A DNA stretch of 64,000 bases, taken from assembly GCF_900455735.1 (NCBI RefSeq), contig NZ_UAUI01000022.1, positions 310,001-374,000 on the forward strand. The letters run 5' to 3'. The notes beneath the pieces were generated by a model. It saw nothing but the letters and a program-made list of their open reading frames with translations, made no database searches and had not been told where the DNA came from. Source of the DNA: Rhodococcus wratislaviensis (GTDB taxonomy: Bacteria > Actinomycetota > Actinomycetes > Mycobacteriales > Mycobacteriaceae). Both the position numbers and the translations under genes were made by a program. The first letter of the stretch is position 1. Each line of letters begins with the position of its first letter. Positions 36,780 to 44,316 of this stretch are shown in pieces.

Positions 36780-39151
36780 CCGCCACCGCCGAACCGGAAA
36801 TCGGGAAGGCCCGCACACGCAAGGAAGACGAGCATCTGGTCACGGGCCGCACCCGCTGGACCGACAACCTGGTGCTGCCGGGCATGCAGCATCTGGCGAT
36901 CCTGCGCAGCCCGTTCGCGCACGCCCGCATCACCGGTGTCGACGCCTCCGCCGCCCGCGAGATGCCCGGTGTCGTCGCGGTCCTCACCGGCGCCGATCTC
37001 GCCGGCGAGCAGGGCAGCCTGCCGTGCGCCTGGCCGATCACCCCGGACATGAAGTCGCCGCCCGCCCCGTCGCTCGCGGTCGACCGTGTGAACTTCGCCG
37101 GCGAGGCCGTCGCGGTCGTGGTGGCGCGCAGCGCCTACGAGGCGCACGACGCACTCGAGGCGATCGACGTCGAGTACGACGAACTGCCGGTCGTGCTCGA
37201 TCTCGCGGCCGCGGCCGCCGACGGCGCCGACCTCGTGCACCCGGATCTCGGGACGAACGTCAGCGCCACCTGGACCTTCGATTCCGCCGAGGCCGGCACG
37301 GGCGGCGACGTCGAGGAGGCCATCCGCGACGCCGAGGTACTCGTCGAGCGGACGTTCCGGCAGCAGCGGCTGATCCCGGCGTTCATGGAACCCCGCTCGG
37401 TGGTGGTCGACCCGACCGGCGCCCAGATCACCATGTGGTCGGCCACCCAGATCCCCCACATCCTGCGGCTCATGCTGGCGATGACGCTCGACATCCCGGA
37501 GCACAAGCTGCGTGTCGTCGCCCCGGACGTCGGGGGCGGTTTCGGCGGCAAGCTCCAGGTGACGCCGGAGGAAGTGATCGCACTGCTCGTCGCACGGCGA
37601 CTCGGCAAACCGGTCAAGTACACCGAGTCCCGCAGCGAATCGATGGTCGCGGCCCATCACGGGCGCGACCAGATCCAGAAACTGACCCTGGCCGCCCGCC
37701 GCGACGGCACCGTCACCGGGATGAAGGTGGAACTGCTCGCCGACATGGGCGCGTACCTGCGGTTGGTCACGTCGGGGGTGCCGATCCTGGGCGCGTTCAT
37801 GTTCAACGGCATCTACAAGTTCCCGGCGTATCACTTCACGTGCACCAACGTGTTCACCGACAAGGTGCCCACCGACGCGTACCGCGGGGCGGGGCGCCCG
37901 GAGGCGACGTTCGCGATCGAGCGGATGATGGACGAACTCGCGACCGAGCTGTCGCTGGATCCGCTGGAATTGCGGGCGAAGAACTGGATCACCCACGAGG
38001 AGTTCCCGTTCGACACCGTCGCGGGCCTGACGTACGACTCCGGCAACTACGAGGCGGCCACCGCGCATGCGCGGGAGCTGTTCGACTACGACGGGCTCCG
38101 GCGCGAGCAGGCGGAGCGCCGCGAGCGGAAGGACCCGGTGCAACTCGGCATCGGGGTGTCCACGTTCACCGAGATGTGTGGTCTGGCGCCGTCGCGCACC
38201 CTCGGCGCCCTGGCCTACGGGGCCGGCGGCTGGGAACACGCGGCGATCCGGATGCTGCCCACCGGCAAGGTCGAGGTGGTCACCGGTTCCTCGGCGCACG
38301 GCCAGGGACACGAGACCGCGTGGAGCCAGGTGGTCGCGGATCAGCTCGGGGTTCCGTTCGAGGACGTCGAGGTGTTGCACGGCGACACCCAGACGTCGCC
38401 GCGTGGCATGGACACGTACGGTTCCCGGTCGCTGGCGGTCGGCGCGATCGCCGTCGTGAAGGCTGCCGAGAAGGTGATCGCGAAGGCCCGGCCCATCGCG
38501 GCGCACCTGATGGAGTGCGCCGAGGACGATCTCGAGTTCACCGAGGGCCGGTTCCGGGTGAAGGGCACCGAGAAGGCGGTCGGCATCGCCGATGTCGCGC
38601 TCGCCGTGTTCGCCGCGCACGACCTGCCCGAGGGTGTGGAACCGAATCTGGATTCCGAGGCCGCGTACGACCCGGAGAACTTCTCGTTCCCGCACGGCAC
38701 GCACCTGTGCGCGGTGGAGGTGGACACCGAGACCGGGAAGGTCGGCATCCGCTCCTACGTGTGCGTCGACGACATCGGGCACGTGGTCAACCCGCTGATC
38801 GTGGAGGGGCAGGTGCACGGCGGACTCGCCCAGGGCATCGCGCAGGCCCTGTACGAGGAGGCGGTGTACGACGAGTCCGGCACCCTGCTGTCGGGTTCCT
38901 TCGCCGAATATCACGTGCCGTCGGCGGCGGATCTGCCGACGTTCACCACGGGCCGCACCGAGACACCCGCCACCGGTAATCCGCTCGGCGTCAAGGGAGT
39001 CGGTGAAGCGGGGACGATCGCGTCCACGCCGGCCGTCGTCAATGCCGTCCTCGACGCCGTCCGCCAGTTCGGGGTGCGTGACGTCGAGATGCCGTGTACA
39101 CCGATGCGGGTCTGGAACGCCATCCAGTCCGCTCAGGGAGGTGCCCGATGA
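36776..39151 (+). CDS. coxL: Molybdenum hydroxylase large subunit, form II CoxL type
   Basis: A 791-residue molybdopterin-binding subunit of the xanthine oxidase/CO dehydrogenase family. The active-site loop reads AYRGAGR (residues 368-374), the form II signature, instead of the AYxCSFR with Cu-binding Cys of proven (form I) CO dehydrogenases. Other cofactor segments are [28 protein letters not shown] and [13 protein letters not shown], with the catalytic Glu in the last (VGEAG). Without the Cys, CO oxidation is doubtful; other aldehydes or N-heterocycles are possible. It starts inside the coxS stop and ends inside the coxM start, so the three subunits are coupled. Confidence 0.92.
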   Translation: MTATAEPEIGKARTRKEDEHLVTGRTRWTDNLVLPGMQHLAILRSPFAHARITGVDASAAREMPGVVAVLTGADLAGEQGSLPCAWPITPDMKSPPAPSLAVDRVNFAGEAVAVVVARSAYEAHDALEAIDVEYDELPVVLDLAAAAADGADLVHPDLGTNVSATWTFDSAEAGTGGDVEEAIRDAEVLVERTFRQQRLIPAFMEPRSVVVDPTGAQITMWSATQIPHILRLMLAMTLDIPEHKLRVVAPDVGGGFGGKLQVTPEEVIALLVARRLGKPVKYTESRSESMVAAHHGRDQIQKLTLAARRDGTVTGMKVELLADMGAYLRLVTSGVPILGAFMFNGIYKFPAYHFTCTNVFTDKVPTDAYRGAGRPEATFAIERMMDELATELSLDPLELRAKNWITHEEFPFDTVAGLTYDSGNYEAATAHARELFDYDGLRREQAERRERKDPVQLGIGVSTFTEMCGLAPSRTLGALAYGAGGWEHAAIRMLPTGKVEVVTGSSAHGQGHETAWSQVVADQLGVPFEDVEVLHGDTQTSPRGMDTYGSRSLAVGAIAVVKAAEKVIAKARPIAAHLMECAEDDLEFTEGRFRVKGTEKAVGIADVALAVFAAHDLPEGVEPNLDSEAAYDPENFSFPHGTHLCAVEVDTETGKVGIRSYVCVDDIGHVVNPLIVEGQVHGGLAQGIAQALYEEAVYDESGTLLSGSFAEYHVPSAADLPTFTTGRTETPATGNPLGVKGVGEAGTIASTPAVVNAVLDAVRQFGVRDVEMPCTPMRVWNAIQSAQGGAR

Positions 39152-40002
39152 TTCCGTCGACCTTCGACTACGTGGCCCCGACCACCGTCGAACAGGCCGT
39201 GGCCGCGCTCGCCGAGGCCGGGGAGGACGCCAAGATACTCGCGGGCGGCCAGAGCCTGCTGCCGGTGCTGCGGCTGCGGTTGTCCTCGCCGAGCACGCTC
39301 GTCGACCTGGGCCGGATCGGTGAGTTGCGCGGTGTCCGCGACGACGGGGACAGCCTCGTGATCGGCGCGATGACCACGTACTACGACCTGATCCGCGACC
39401 CGCTCGTCCACGAGCACGCACTGCTGCTCGTCGAGGCCACCCGCACCGTCGCCGATCCGCAGATCCGGCACCGTGGCACGCTGGGTGGCGCTCTGGCGCA
39501 TGCCGATCCGGCGGGCGACCTCTGCGCCCCCGCACTGGCACTCGACGCCACCCTGACCGCCGTGGGTACCGCGGGCAGGCGGAGCATCCCGGTCGCCGAC
39601 TTCTTCGAGGGCTACTACACCACGACGCTGCGACCGGACGAGATCCTCGTGGACGTGCGGGTTCCCAAGCACACCGGCTGGGAGGCGCGGTACGAGAAGT
39701 TCAACACGGTCGCGGAGGCGTGGTCGATCGTGGCGGTGGCCGCGACGATCCAGGTCGACGGCGGCACGATCCGGCAGGCCCGGGTGGCACTGACCAACAT
39801 GGGGTCCGTGCCGGTGCGGGCTCGCGGCGTCGAGGACGCGCTCGTCGGCAATGCCGCGGACCCGGAGCTGATCCGGGCGGCGGCCGAGCACGCCGCCGAG
39901 GGTACCGACCCGGTCACCGACGGCAACGCCGACGCCGAGTACCGCAGCCACCTCGCGAGAGTGCTGACTCGGCGGGCCGTGGCGACGGCGGTCGGCGTCT
40001 GA
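39148..40002 (+). CDS. coxM: Molybdenum hydroxylase FAD subunit (CoxM-like)
   Basis: A 284-residue FAD-binding subunit that passes electrons from the iron-sulfur clusters to the respiratory chain. The FAD motifs are AGGQSLLP (residues 32-39) and [17 protein letters not shown] (about 106-122). The C-terminal CO_deh_flav_C domain covers about 175-280 ([23 protein letters not shown]). Its ATG overlaps the coxL stop. No coxF, coxG or XdhC-like maturation gene follows; a convergent MFS gene ends 17 bp away, so the cluster stops here and other factors must be encoded elsewhere. Confidence 0.92.
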   Translation: MIPSTFDYVAPTTVEQAVAALAEAGEDAKILAGGQSLLPVLRLRLSSPSTLVDLGRIGELRGVRDDGDSLVIGAMTTYYDLIRDPLVHEHALLLVEATRTVADPQIRHRGTLGGALAHADPAGDLCAPALALDATLTAVGTAGRRSIPVADFFEGYYTTTLRPDEILVDVRVPKHTGWEARYEKFNTVAEAWSIVAVAATIQVDGGTIRQARVALTNMGSVPVRARGVEDALVGNAADPELIRAAAEHAAEGTDPVTDGNADAEYRSHLARVLTRRAVATAVGV

Positions 40003-40018
40003 AGGGTTCCGGCAGCCG

Positions 40019-41398
40019 TCAGGACCGCGGGTCGCGGCTCGCTTCCACGGCCTGCTCGGTGGCGTCGCAGACCACCACGGGGTGCGGTTCGAGAACGTTG
40101 TGCAATTCGATCACCGGGAGATAGCTGCCGGCGTCCGGCCTGCGCACCGTCACCCGCACCCGCTGGTGCCGCATCAGGTACAGGGCCGCGCCGATCCCGC
40201 TCACCAGGGAGATCGCGCCGCCGATCACGAGCGGGGCGCGAGGGTCGAGGACGTCCGCCAGCCATCCGAGAACGGGGCTGCCCAGCGGGGTGCCGCCGAG
40301 GAAACAGAGCATGTAGATGCCCATCACCCGGCCGCGCATCTCGGACGGCACGGACATCTGCAGGATGTTCATCGCCGCCGTCGTGAACGTCAGAGTGAGC
40401 GCGCCGGTCGGGACGAGCATGATCGCGACCAGCACGTAGGTGGGCATGAGTCCCACCAGGATCTCGAAGGCCCCGAATGCGGCCGCAGCCCCGAGGAATG
40501 TGCGCAGCCGCGGCGGGGTCTTGCGTTTCGCGGCGATCGTGGCGCCGGCCAGCGTGCCCACGGCGAGGGTCGTGGACAGCAGTCCGTACGCGTCCGCGCC
40601 GCGATCGAACGTGTTGCGGGCGAGAACGGCGAGACTGATCGGGAAGTTCAGCCCGAACGTCGACACCATGAACACCGCCACCATCAGCACCCGCAGGTCG
40701 GTGCGGCCCCACACGTACCGGAACCCCTCGCGGACCTGTCCTTTCCCGCGTTCCGCCTGGGGCGCCGTGAACAATTCGCGGGTATTCATCATCAGCAGGG
40801 CGATCAGTACCGCGGTGAATGTGCCCACGTTGAGCAGGAACACCCACCCCGTGCCGATGAGGGTGATCAGCACACCGGAGATCGCCGGGCCGATGATGCG
40901 AGCCGTGTTGAACGTCATGGAGTTCAGGGCGATCGCATTGGGCAAGGACTCCTTGCCGACCATCTCGATGGTGAACGACTGCCGCGTCGGCGCGTCGATC
41001 GCCGACGCGCAGCCGAGCAGGAACGCGATGAGGTAGACGTGCCACAGGGCCACCAGCCCGCCGACGTCCAGCAGCCCGAGCACCAGCGCGCACAACGCCA
41101 TCGACACCTGCGTCGCGATCAGGATGCGACGCTTGTCGTACCGGTCGGCGAGGACGCCGCCCCACACGGACAGGAACAGGGTCGGGCCGAACTGCAGCGC
41201 CATCACGATGCCGACCGCGAGCGCATTGCCGTTCGACAACGTCAGGACGAGCCAGTCCTGCGCCACCCGCTGCATCCACGTTCCGACGAGGGAGACGATC
41301 TGCCCCGACGCCCACAACCGGTAGTTCCGAGTGCGGAGAGCGGCGAACATGCCGGTCTTCGGCTGGGCTGAGTCGGTGGTCTCGGATTCGGGCGGCAC
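40019..41398 (-). CDS. MFS transporter
   Basis: A 459-residue major facilitator with 12 predicted helices and an MFS_3/EntS-like start (LRTRNYRLWASGQIVSLVGTWMQRVAQDWLVL). The A-loop reads GGVLADRYDKRRILIATQ. A polar C-terminal tail of ~50 residues (RVRVTVRRPDAGSYLP onward) follows TM12. It is probably an exporter of unknown substrate. GTG at 41398 is the chosen start, with GGAG 11 nt upstream; longer forms to 41467 are possible. It converges on coxM and is followed upstream by MarR on the same strand 122 bp away, which may control it. Confidence 0.83.
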   Translation of the reverse strand: MPPESETTDSAQPKTGMFAALRTRNYRLWASGQIVSLVGTWMQRVAQDWLVLTLSNGNALAVGIVMALQFGPTLFLSVWGGVLADRYDKRRILIATQVSMALCALVLGLLDVGGLVALWHVYLIAFLLGCASAIDAPTRQSFTIEMVGKESLPNAIALNSMTFNTARIIGPAISGVLITLIGTGWVFLLNVGTFTAVLIALLMMNTRELFTAPQAERGKGQVREGFRYVWGRTDLRVLMVAVFMVSTFGLNFPISLAVLARNTFDRGADAYGLLSTTLAVGTLAGATIAAKRKTPPRLRTFLGAAAAFGAFEILVGLMPTYVLVAIMLVPTGALTLTFTTAAMNILQMSVPSEMRGRVMGIYMLCFLGGTPLGSPVLGWLADVLDPRAPLVIGGAISLVSGIGAALYLMRHQRVRVTVRRPDAGSYLPVIELHNVLEPHPVVVCDATEQAVEASRDPRS

Positions 41399-41520
41399 AC
41401 ATCCATCTTGCTCCCGGACCCGGCGCACCATCGACCGGCCCGGGGTGGACATCGGTGGCCGGACCACCTCGCATGCCGGCTACGTTCTCCGGCAAGGGGT
41501 TTCCGCGCAGCGGCGTCGGG

Positions 41521-41952
41521 CTACTCCGAGTCGGCGACGATGGAGGTGATGATGCCGACCGCGTCGCGGAGGGTCTTCAGCTGAGCCTCGTCGAGCCCGG
41601 ACAGCCGCTCGTTCATCCACGCCTCACGGGCGTGGGTCTCGTCGGCGATCAGCGCATGACCGGCGTCCGACAGCGTGACGATGATCTGCCGTCCGTCGGT
41701 GGGATGCGGTGCCCGCTCGACCAGCCCCAGTTCGACCAGCGAAGCGATGACCCGGGTCATCGACGGCGGCTGCACCTTCTCACGCGCCGCGAGATTGCCC
41801 GGCGTCATGGCGCCGTCGCGGGCAAGGGTGGCCAGAGCCGACAGCTGGGTCAGCGATACCTGGGCGTCGACGCGGCGCCCACGCAGGTGACGCGTGAGGC
41901 GCACGACAGCCAGGGAAAGGTCGCTGGCGAGTGCTCGCGTATCCGTGGTCAC
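41521..41952 (-). CDS. MarR-family transcriptional regulator
   Basis: A 143-residue winged-helix regulator (SLTQLSALATLARDGAMTPGNLAAREKVQPPSMTRVIASLVELGLVERAPHPTDGRQ). The DGRQIIVTLSDAG segment is the typical wing. It probably binds as a dimer to an inverted repeat and responds to a small ligand. The start is GTG; on the minus strand TATTGT (41960-41965) lies 7 nt upstream and no Shine-Dalgarno is present, so a leaderless mRNA is predicted. The recalled M. tuberculosis counterpart is Rv0880, next to a DUF2530 gene as here once the NCS2 gene is set aside. The target genes are unknown. Confidence 0.9.
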   Translation of the reverse strand: MTTDTRALASDLSLAVVRLTRHLRGRRVDAQVSLTQLSALATLARDGAMTPGNLAAREKVQPPSMTRVIASLVELGLVERAPHPTDGRQIIVTLSDAGHALIADETHAREAWMNERLSGLDEAQLKTLRDAVGIITSIVADSE

Positions 41953-41985
41953 GGGAATGACAATACGGGACCGATCGGCCGCCGT

Positions 41986-43440
41986 TTACGTTACTGCGTC
42001 GGTGATCGGACCGACCGCGAAGTAGGCCACGAAGAGAAGCGCCACCACCCACATCAACGGGTGAATCTTCTTGATACCACCGCTCGCAGCATTGAGGACG
42101 ACCCACGACACGAATCCGACGCCGATGCCGTTGGCGATCGAGTACGTGAACGGCATGACGGCGATGGTGAGGAACGCGGGCAGCGCGATCGAGAACTGGG
42201 TGAAATCGATGTCGCGGACCTGACCGATCATCATTGCGCCCACCACGACCAGCGCCGGCGCGGCGGCCTCGATCGGCACCACCGAGTACAGCGGGGTCAG
42301 GAACATCGCGGCCAGGAACAGCAGTCCCGTCACCACATTCGCGAGTCCGGTGCGGGCGCCCTCGGCGATACCCGAGGCGGATTCCACGAACACGGTGTTG
42401 GACGACGCCGATGCGCCGCCACCGACGATGGCGCCGGTGCCCTCGACGACCAGGGCCCGTCCGATGTTGGGCAGGTTGCCGTCCTCGTCGGTGAGACCGG
42501 CCTCCTTGCCGAGCCCGGTCATCGTGCCCATGGCGTCGAAGAAGTTGGCGAGCACGAGCGTGAACACCAGCAGGCTGGCGGCGAGTACACCGATGCGGGT
42601 GAACGCGCCGAAGATGCTGACGTCGCCGACGAGGCTGAGATCCGGAAGTTCCGCCAGCACATCGGGAGCGGCCGGGACGCTGAGGTTCCAGCCCTGGGGG
42701 TTCACGCCCAGCGACGGTCCGACGCCGGCGACGGCCTCGATGATCGCGGCCAGCACGGTGGTGACGACGATGCCGATCAGCAGACCGCCGCGCACCTTGC
42801 GCACCACCAGAACACCCATCAGCAGCACACCGAACACGAACGTCACGGTCGGCCAGGAGGAGATCGATCCGTTGATGCCCAGGCCGACGGGGACGGTGGT
42901 GCCCGCGGCGTCCGGGATGCGCCGCACGAACCCGGCGTCGACGAGACCGATGAACGCGATGAACATGCCGATACCGGCGGCGATGGCGGATTTGAGCTCC
43001 GCCGGAATGGCATTGAAGACGGCCGTCCGGAATCCGGTGAGCGCCAACACGACGATGATGACACCGTCGATCACCACGAGGCCCATCGCCTCGGGCCAGG
43101 TGACCTGCGGTGCGATGGTGACTGCGAGAAGACTGTTGATGCCCAGGCCCGCCGCGATCGCGAACGGATAGTTCGCGACGACCCCGAACACGATGCTCAT
43201 CAGTCCCGCCACCAGGGCTGTGACCGCGGCCACCTGGTTGACCGGGAGGATGTTGCCGAGGACGTCGGTCTTCGCGACGGCGTCGTCGGCGGAGAAGCTG
43301 CCGAGGATGAGCGGGTTCAGCACCACGATGTATGCCATCGCGACGAACGTCACCACTCCGCCGCGGACCTCCGCGCCTACCGTCGAACCACGCTCGGTGA
43401 TCTTGAAGTAGTTGTCGAGCAGTTTCGGAGCAGCACCCAT
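41986..43440 (-). CDS. NCS2-family purine permease (AzgA/PbuG-like)
   Basis: A 484-residue membrane permease of the guanine/hypoxanthine/adenine branch of NCS2. It has about 13-14 predicted helices. The family pieces are EVRGGVVTFVAMAYIVVLNPLIL, FAIAAGLGINSLLAVTIA, LANFFDAMGTMTGLGKEAG and SSNTVFVESASGIAEGARTGLANVVTG. It is a proton symporter for purine bases in the cytoplasmic membrane. MarR ends 33 bp downstream on the same strand. With the deaminase-importer operon at 23-29 kb it suggests that purine-type compounds are used, but the two loci are 12 kb apart. No purine riboswitch was seen in its leader. Confidence 0.9.
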   Translation of the reverse strand: MGAAPKLLDNYFKITERGSTVGAEVRGGVVTFVAMAYIVVLNPLILGSFSADDAVAKTDVLGNILPVNQVAAVTALVAGLMSIVFGVVANYPFAIAAGLGINSLLAVTIAPQVTWPEAMGLVVIDGVIIVVLALTGFRTAVFNAIPAELKSAIAAGIGMFIAFIGLVDAGFVRRIPDAAGTTVPVGLGINGSISSWPTVTFVFGVLLMGVLVVRKVRGGLLIGIVVTTVLAAIIEAVAGVGPSLGVNPQGWNLSVPAAPDVLAELPDLSLVGDVSIFGAFTRIGVLAASLLVFTLVLANFFDAMGTMTGLGKEAGLTDEDGNLPNIGRALVVEGTGAIVGGGASASSNTVFVESASGIAEGARTGLANVVTGLLFLAAMFLTPLYSVVPIEAAAPALVVVGAMMIGQVRDIDFTQFSIALPAFLTIAVMPFTYSIANGIGVGFVSWVVLNAASGGIKKIHPLMWVVALLFVAYFAVGPITDAVT

Positions 43441-43516
43441 TGTTCAGTCCCCATCGCCAGAAGTCGCGCGTCGCCCTTGGAGATTAGGGCACCACGGCGA
43501 GGGTAGCGTTCATTCG

Positions 43517-43765
43517 GTGAACGAATCCGCAGATCGCCCACCCCTCACTCAGCGCCTCGCCGACCCGCGACCTGCGCTGATACTGGGAACGCTGGCGTGG
43601 GCGGTCGCGATCGTCGTGGTGATCGTCACGGGCGACCGGTGGTCGGATGCGCTTCCGACGTGTATAGCGGGGGTCGTCGTCGGATTCCTCGGCTACGGAC
43701 TGTTCGCGTTGCAGCGGCGGGCGGCCCGGCGCGGCAGCCGCGGGGCACAGCAGGGACTACTCTAG
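43517..43765 (+). CDS. DUF2530 family membrane protein
   Basis: An 82-residue protein with two membrane segments (PALILGTLAWAVAIVVVIVT and PTCIAGVVVGFLGYGLFALQ) and a basic, cytoplasmic C-terminus. The function is unknown; it is a conserved actinobacterial family. GTG at 43517 lies 7 nt after TAGCGT (43504-43509), a TANNNT -10, with no Shine-Dalgarno, so it is probably leaderless. Its TAG at 43763-43765 shares CTAG with the stop of the convergent PAP2 gene. The M. tuberculosis neighbour of MarR Rv0880, Rv0879c, is recalled as similar. Confidence 0.8.
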   Translation: MNESADRPPLTQRLADPRPALILGTLAWAVAIVVVIVTGDRWSDALPTCIAGVVVGFLGYGLFALQRRAARRGSRGAQQGLL

Positions 43766-44316
43766 ATCTCGCTGGAGGTCAGGGCGCGGCGGGGCCGGGT
43801 GCGGGTCAGCAGGATCCAGAACGCCGCCCACAGCACACCGAACGCCCACCCGGCGAGGACGTCGGTCATCCAGTGCGCGGCGAGGTAGACGCGCGACAGC
43901 CCCACTGCCAGCGTGTACAGCACCAGCAGGAAGACCAGCGCGATCCGGACGTGCCCCACCAGCACGACCCGGAGGGTCACGGCGACGAGAACGCTCGCGA
44001 GGATCGCGGTCATCATCGCGTGACCGGACGGGAACGAGAACGACGAGATCTCCACCAGCCGATCCGGCAGTGGCGGGCGCTGCCGCTCGAACAGATTCTT
44101 GAGCGTGGTCATCACGGCCAGACCCGACAGCATCGCGCCGGCCACGAGGACGGCTTCGCGCCGACGGTCCTGGAGCAGGAGGGCGATCGTCAGGACGGTG
44201 GACACGATCCAGGCCGCGACCGTTCCGCCGCTGTGCGTGACGACGGTGACGACGTCGATCAACCACGGTGTGCGGTCCCCGACGGCACTGTCGAGAACGC
44301 TCTGGTCAAACGACAC
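43762..44316 (-). CDS. PAP2-superfamily phosphatase
   Basis: A 184-residue integral membrane phosphatase with five or six helices. All three PAP2 motifs are present: KNLFERQRPP, SFPSGH, and SRVYLAAHWMTDVLAG with the catalytic His. Members dephosphorylate phosphatidic acid, undecaprenyl pyrophosphate or similar lipids on the outer face; undecaprenyl-pyrophosphate recycling is a reasonable guess. The GTG start (44316) lies 11 bp inside the 3' end of the GHKL-ATPase gene, so its translation may depend on the upstream gene. Its stop overlaps the DUF2530 stop from the other strand. Confidence 0.88.
   Translation of the reverse strand: MSFDQSVLDSAVGDRTPWLIDVVTVVTHSGGTVAAWIVSTVLTIALLLQDRRREAVLVAGAMLSGLAVMTTLKNLFERQRPPLPDRLVEISSFSFPSGHAMMTAILASVLVAVTLRVVLVGHVRIALVFLLVLYTLAVGLSRVYLAAHWMTDVLAGWAFGVLWAAFWILLTRTRPRRALTSSEI

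Noticed and set aside
36545-39541. A ~1000-codon minus-strand open frame opposite coxL/coxM
   Set aside because: It mirrors the third-position GC pattern of coxL and coxM; its composition is Arg/Asp/Val-heavy and no family is recognisable.
41455-43506. A ~680-codon plus-strand frame across MarR and the NCS2 permease
   Set aside because: The product is a run of Asp/Arg/His/Gln residues with no hydrophobic core; the opposite strand encodes well-recognised proteins.
43441-43516. Purine riboswitch ahead of the NCS2 permease
   Set aside because: The gap to the divergent DUF2530 gene is only 76 bp and none of the conserved purine-riboswitch segments is present.
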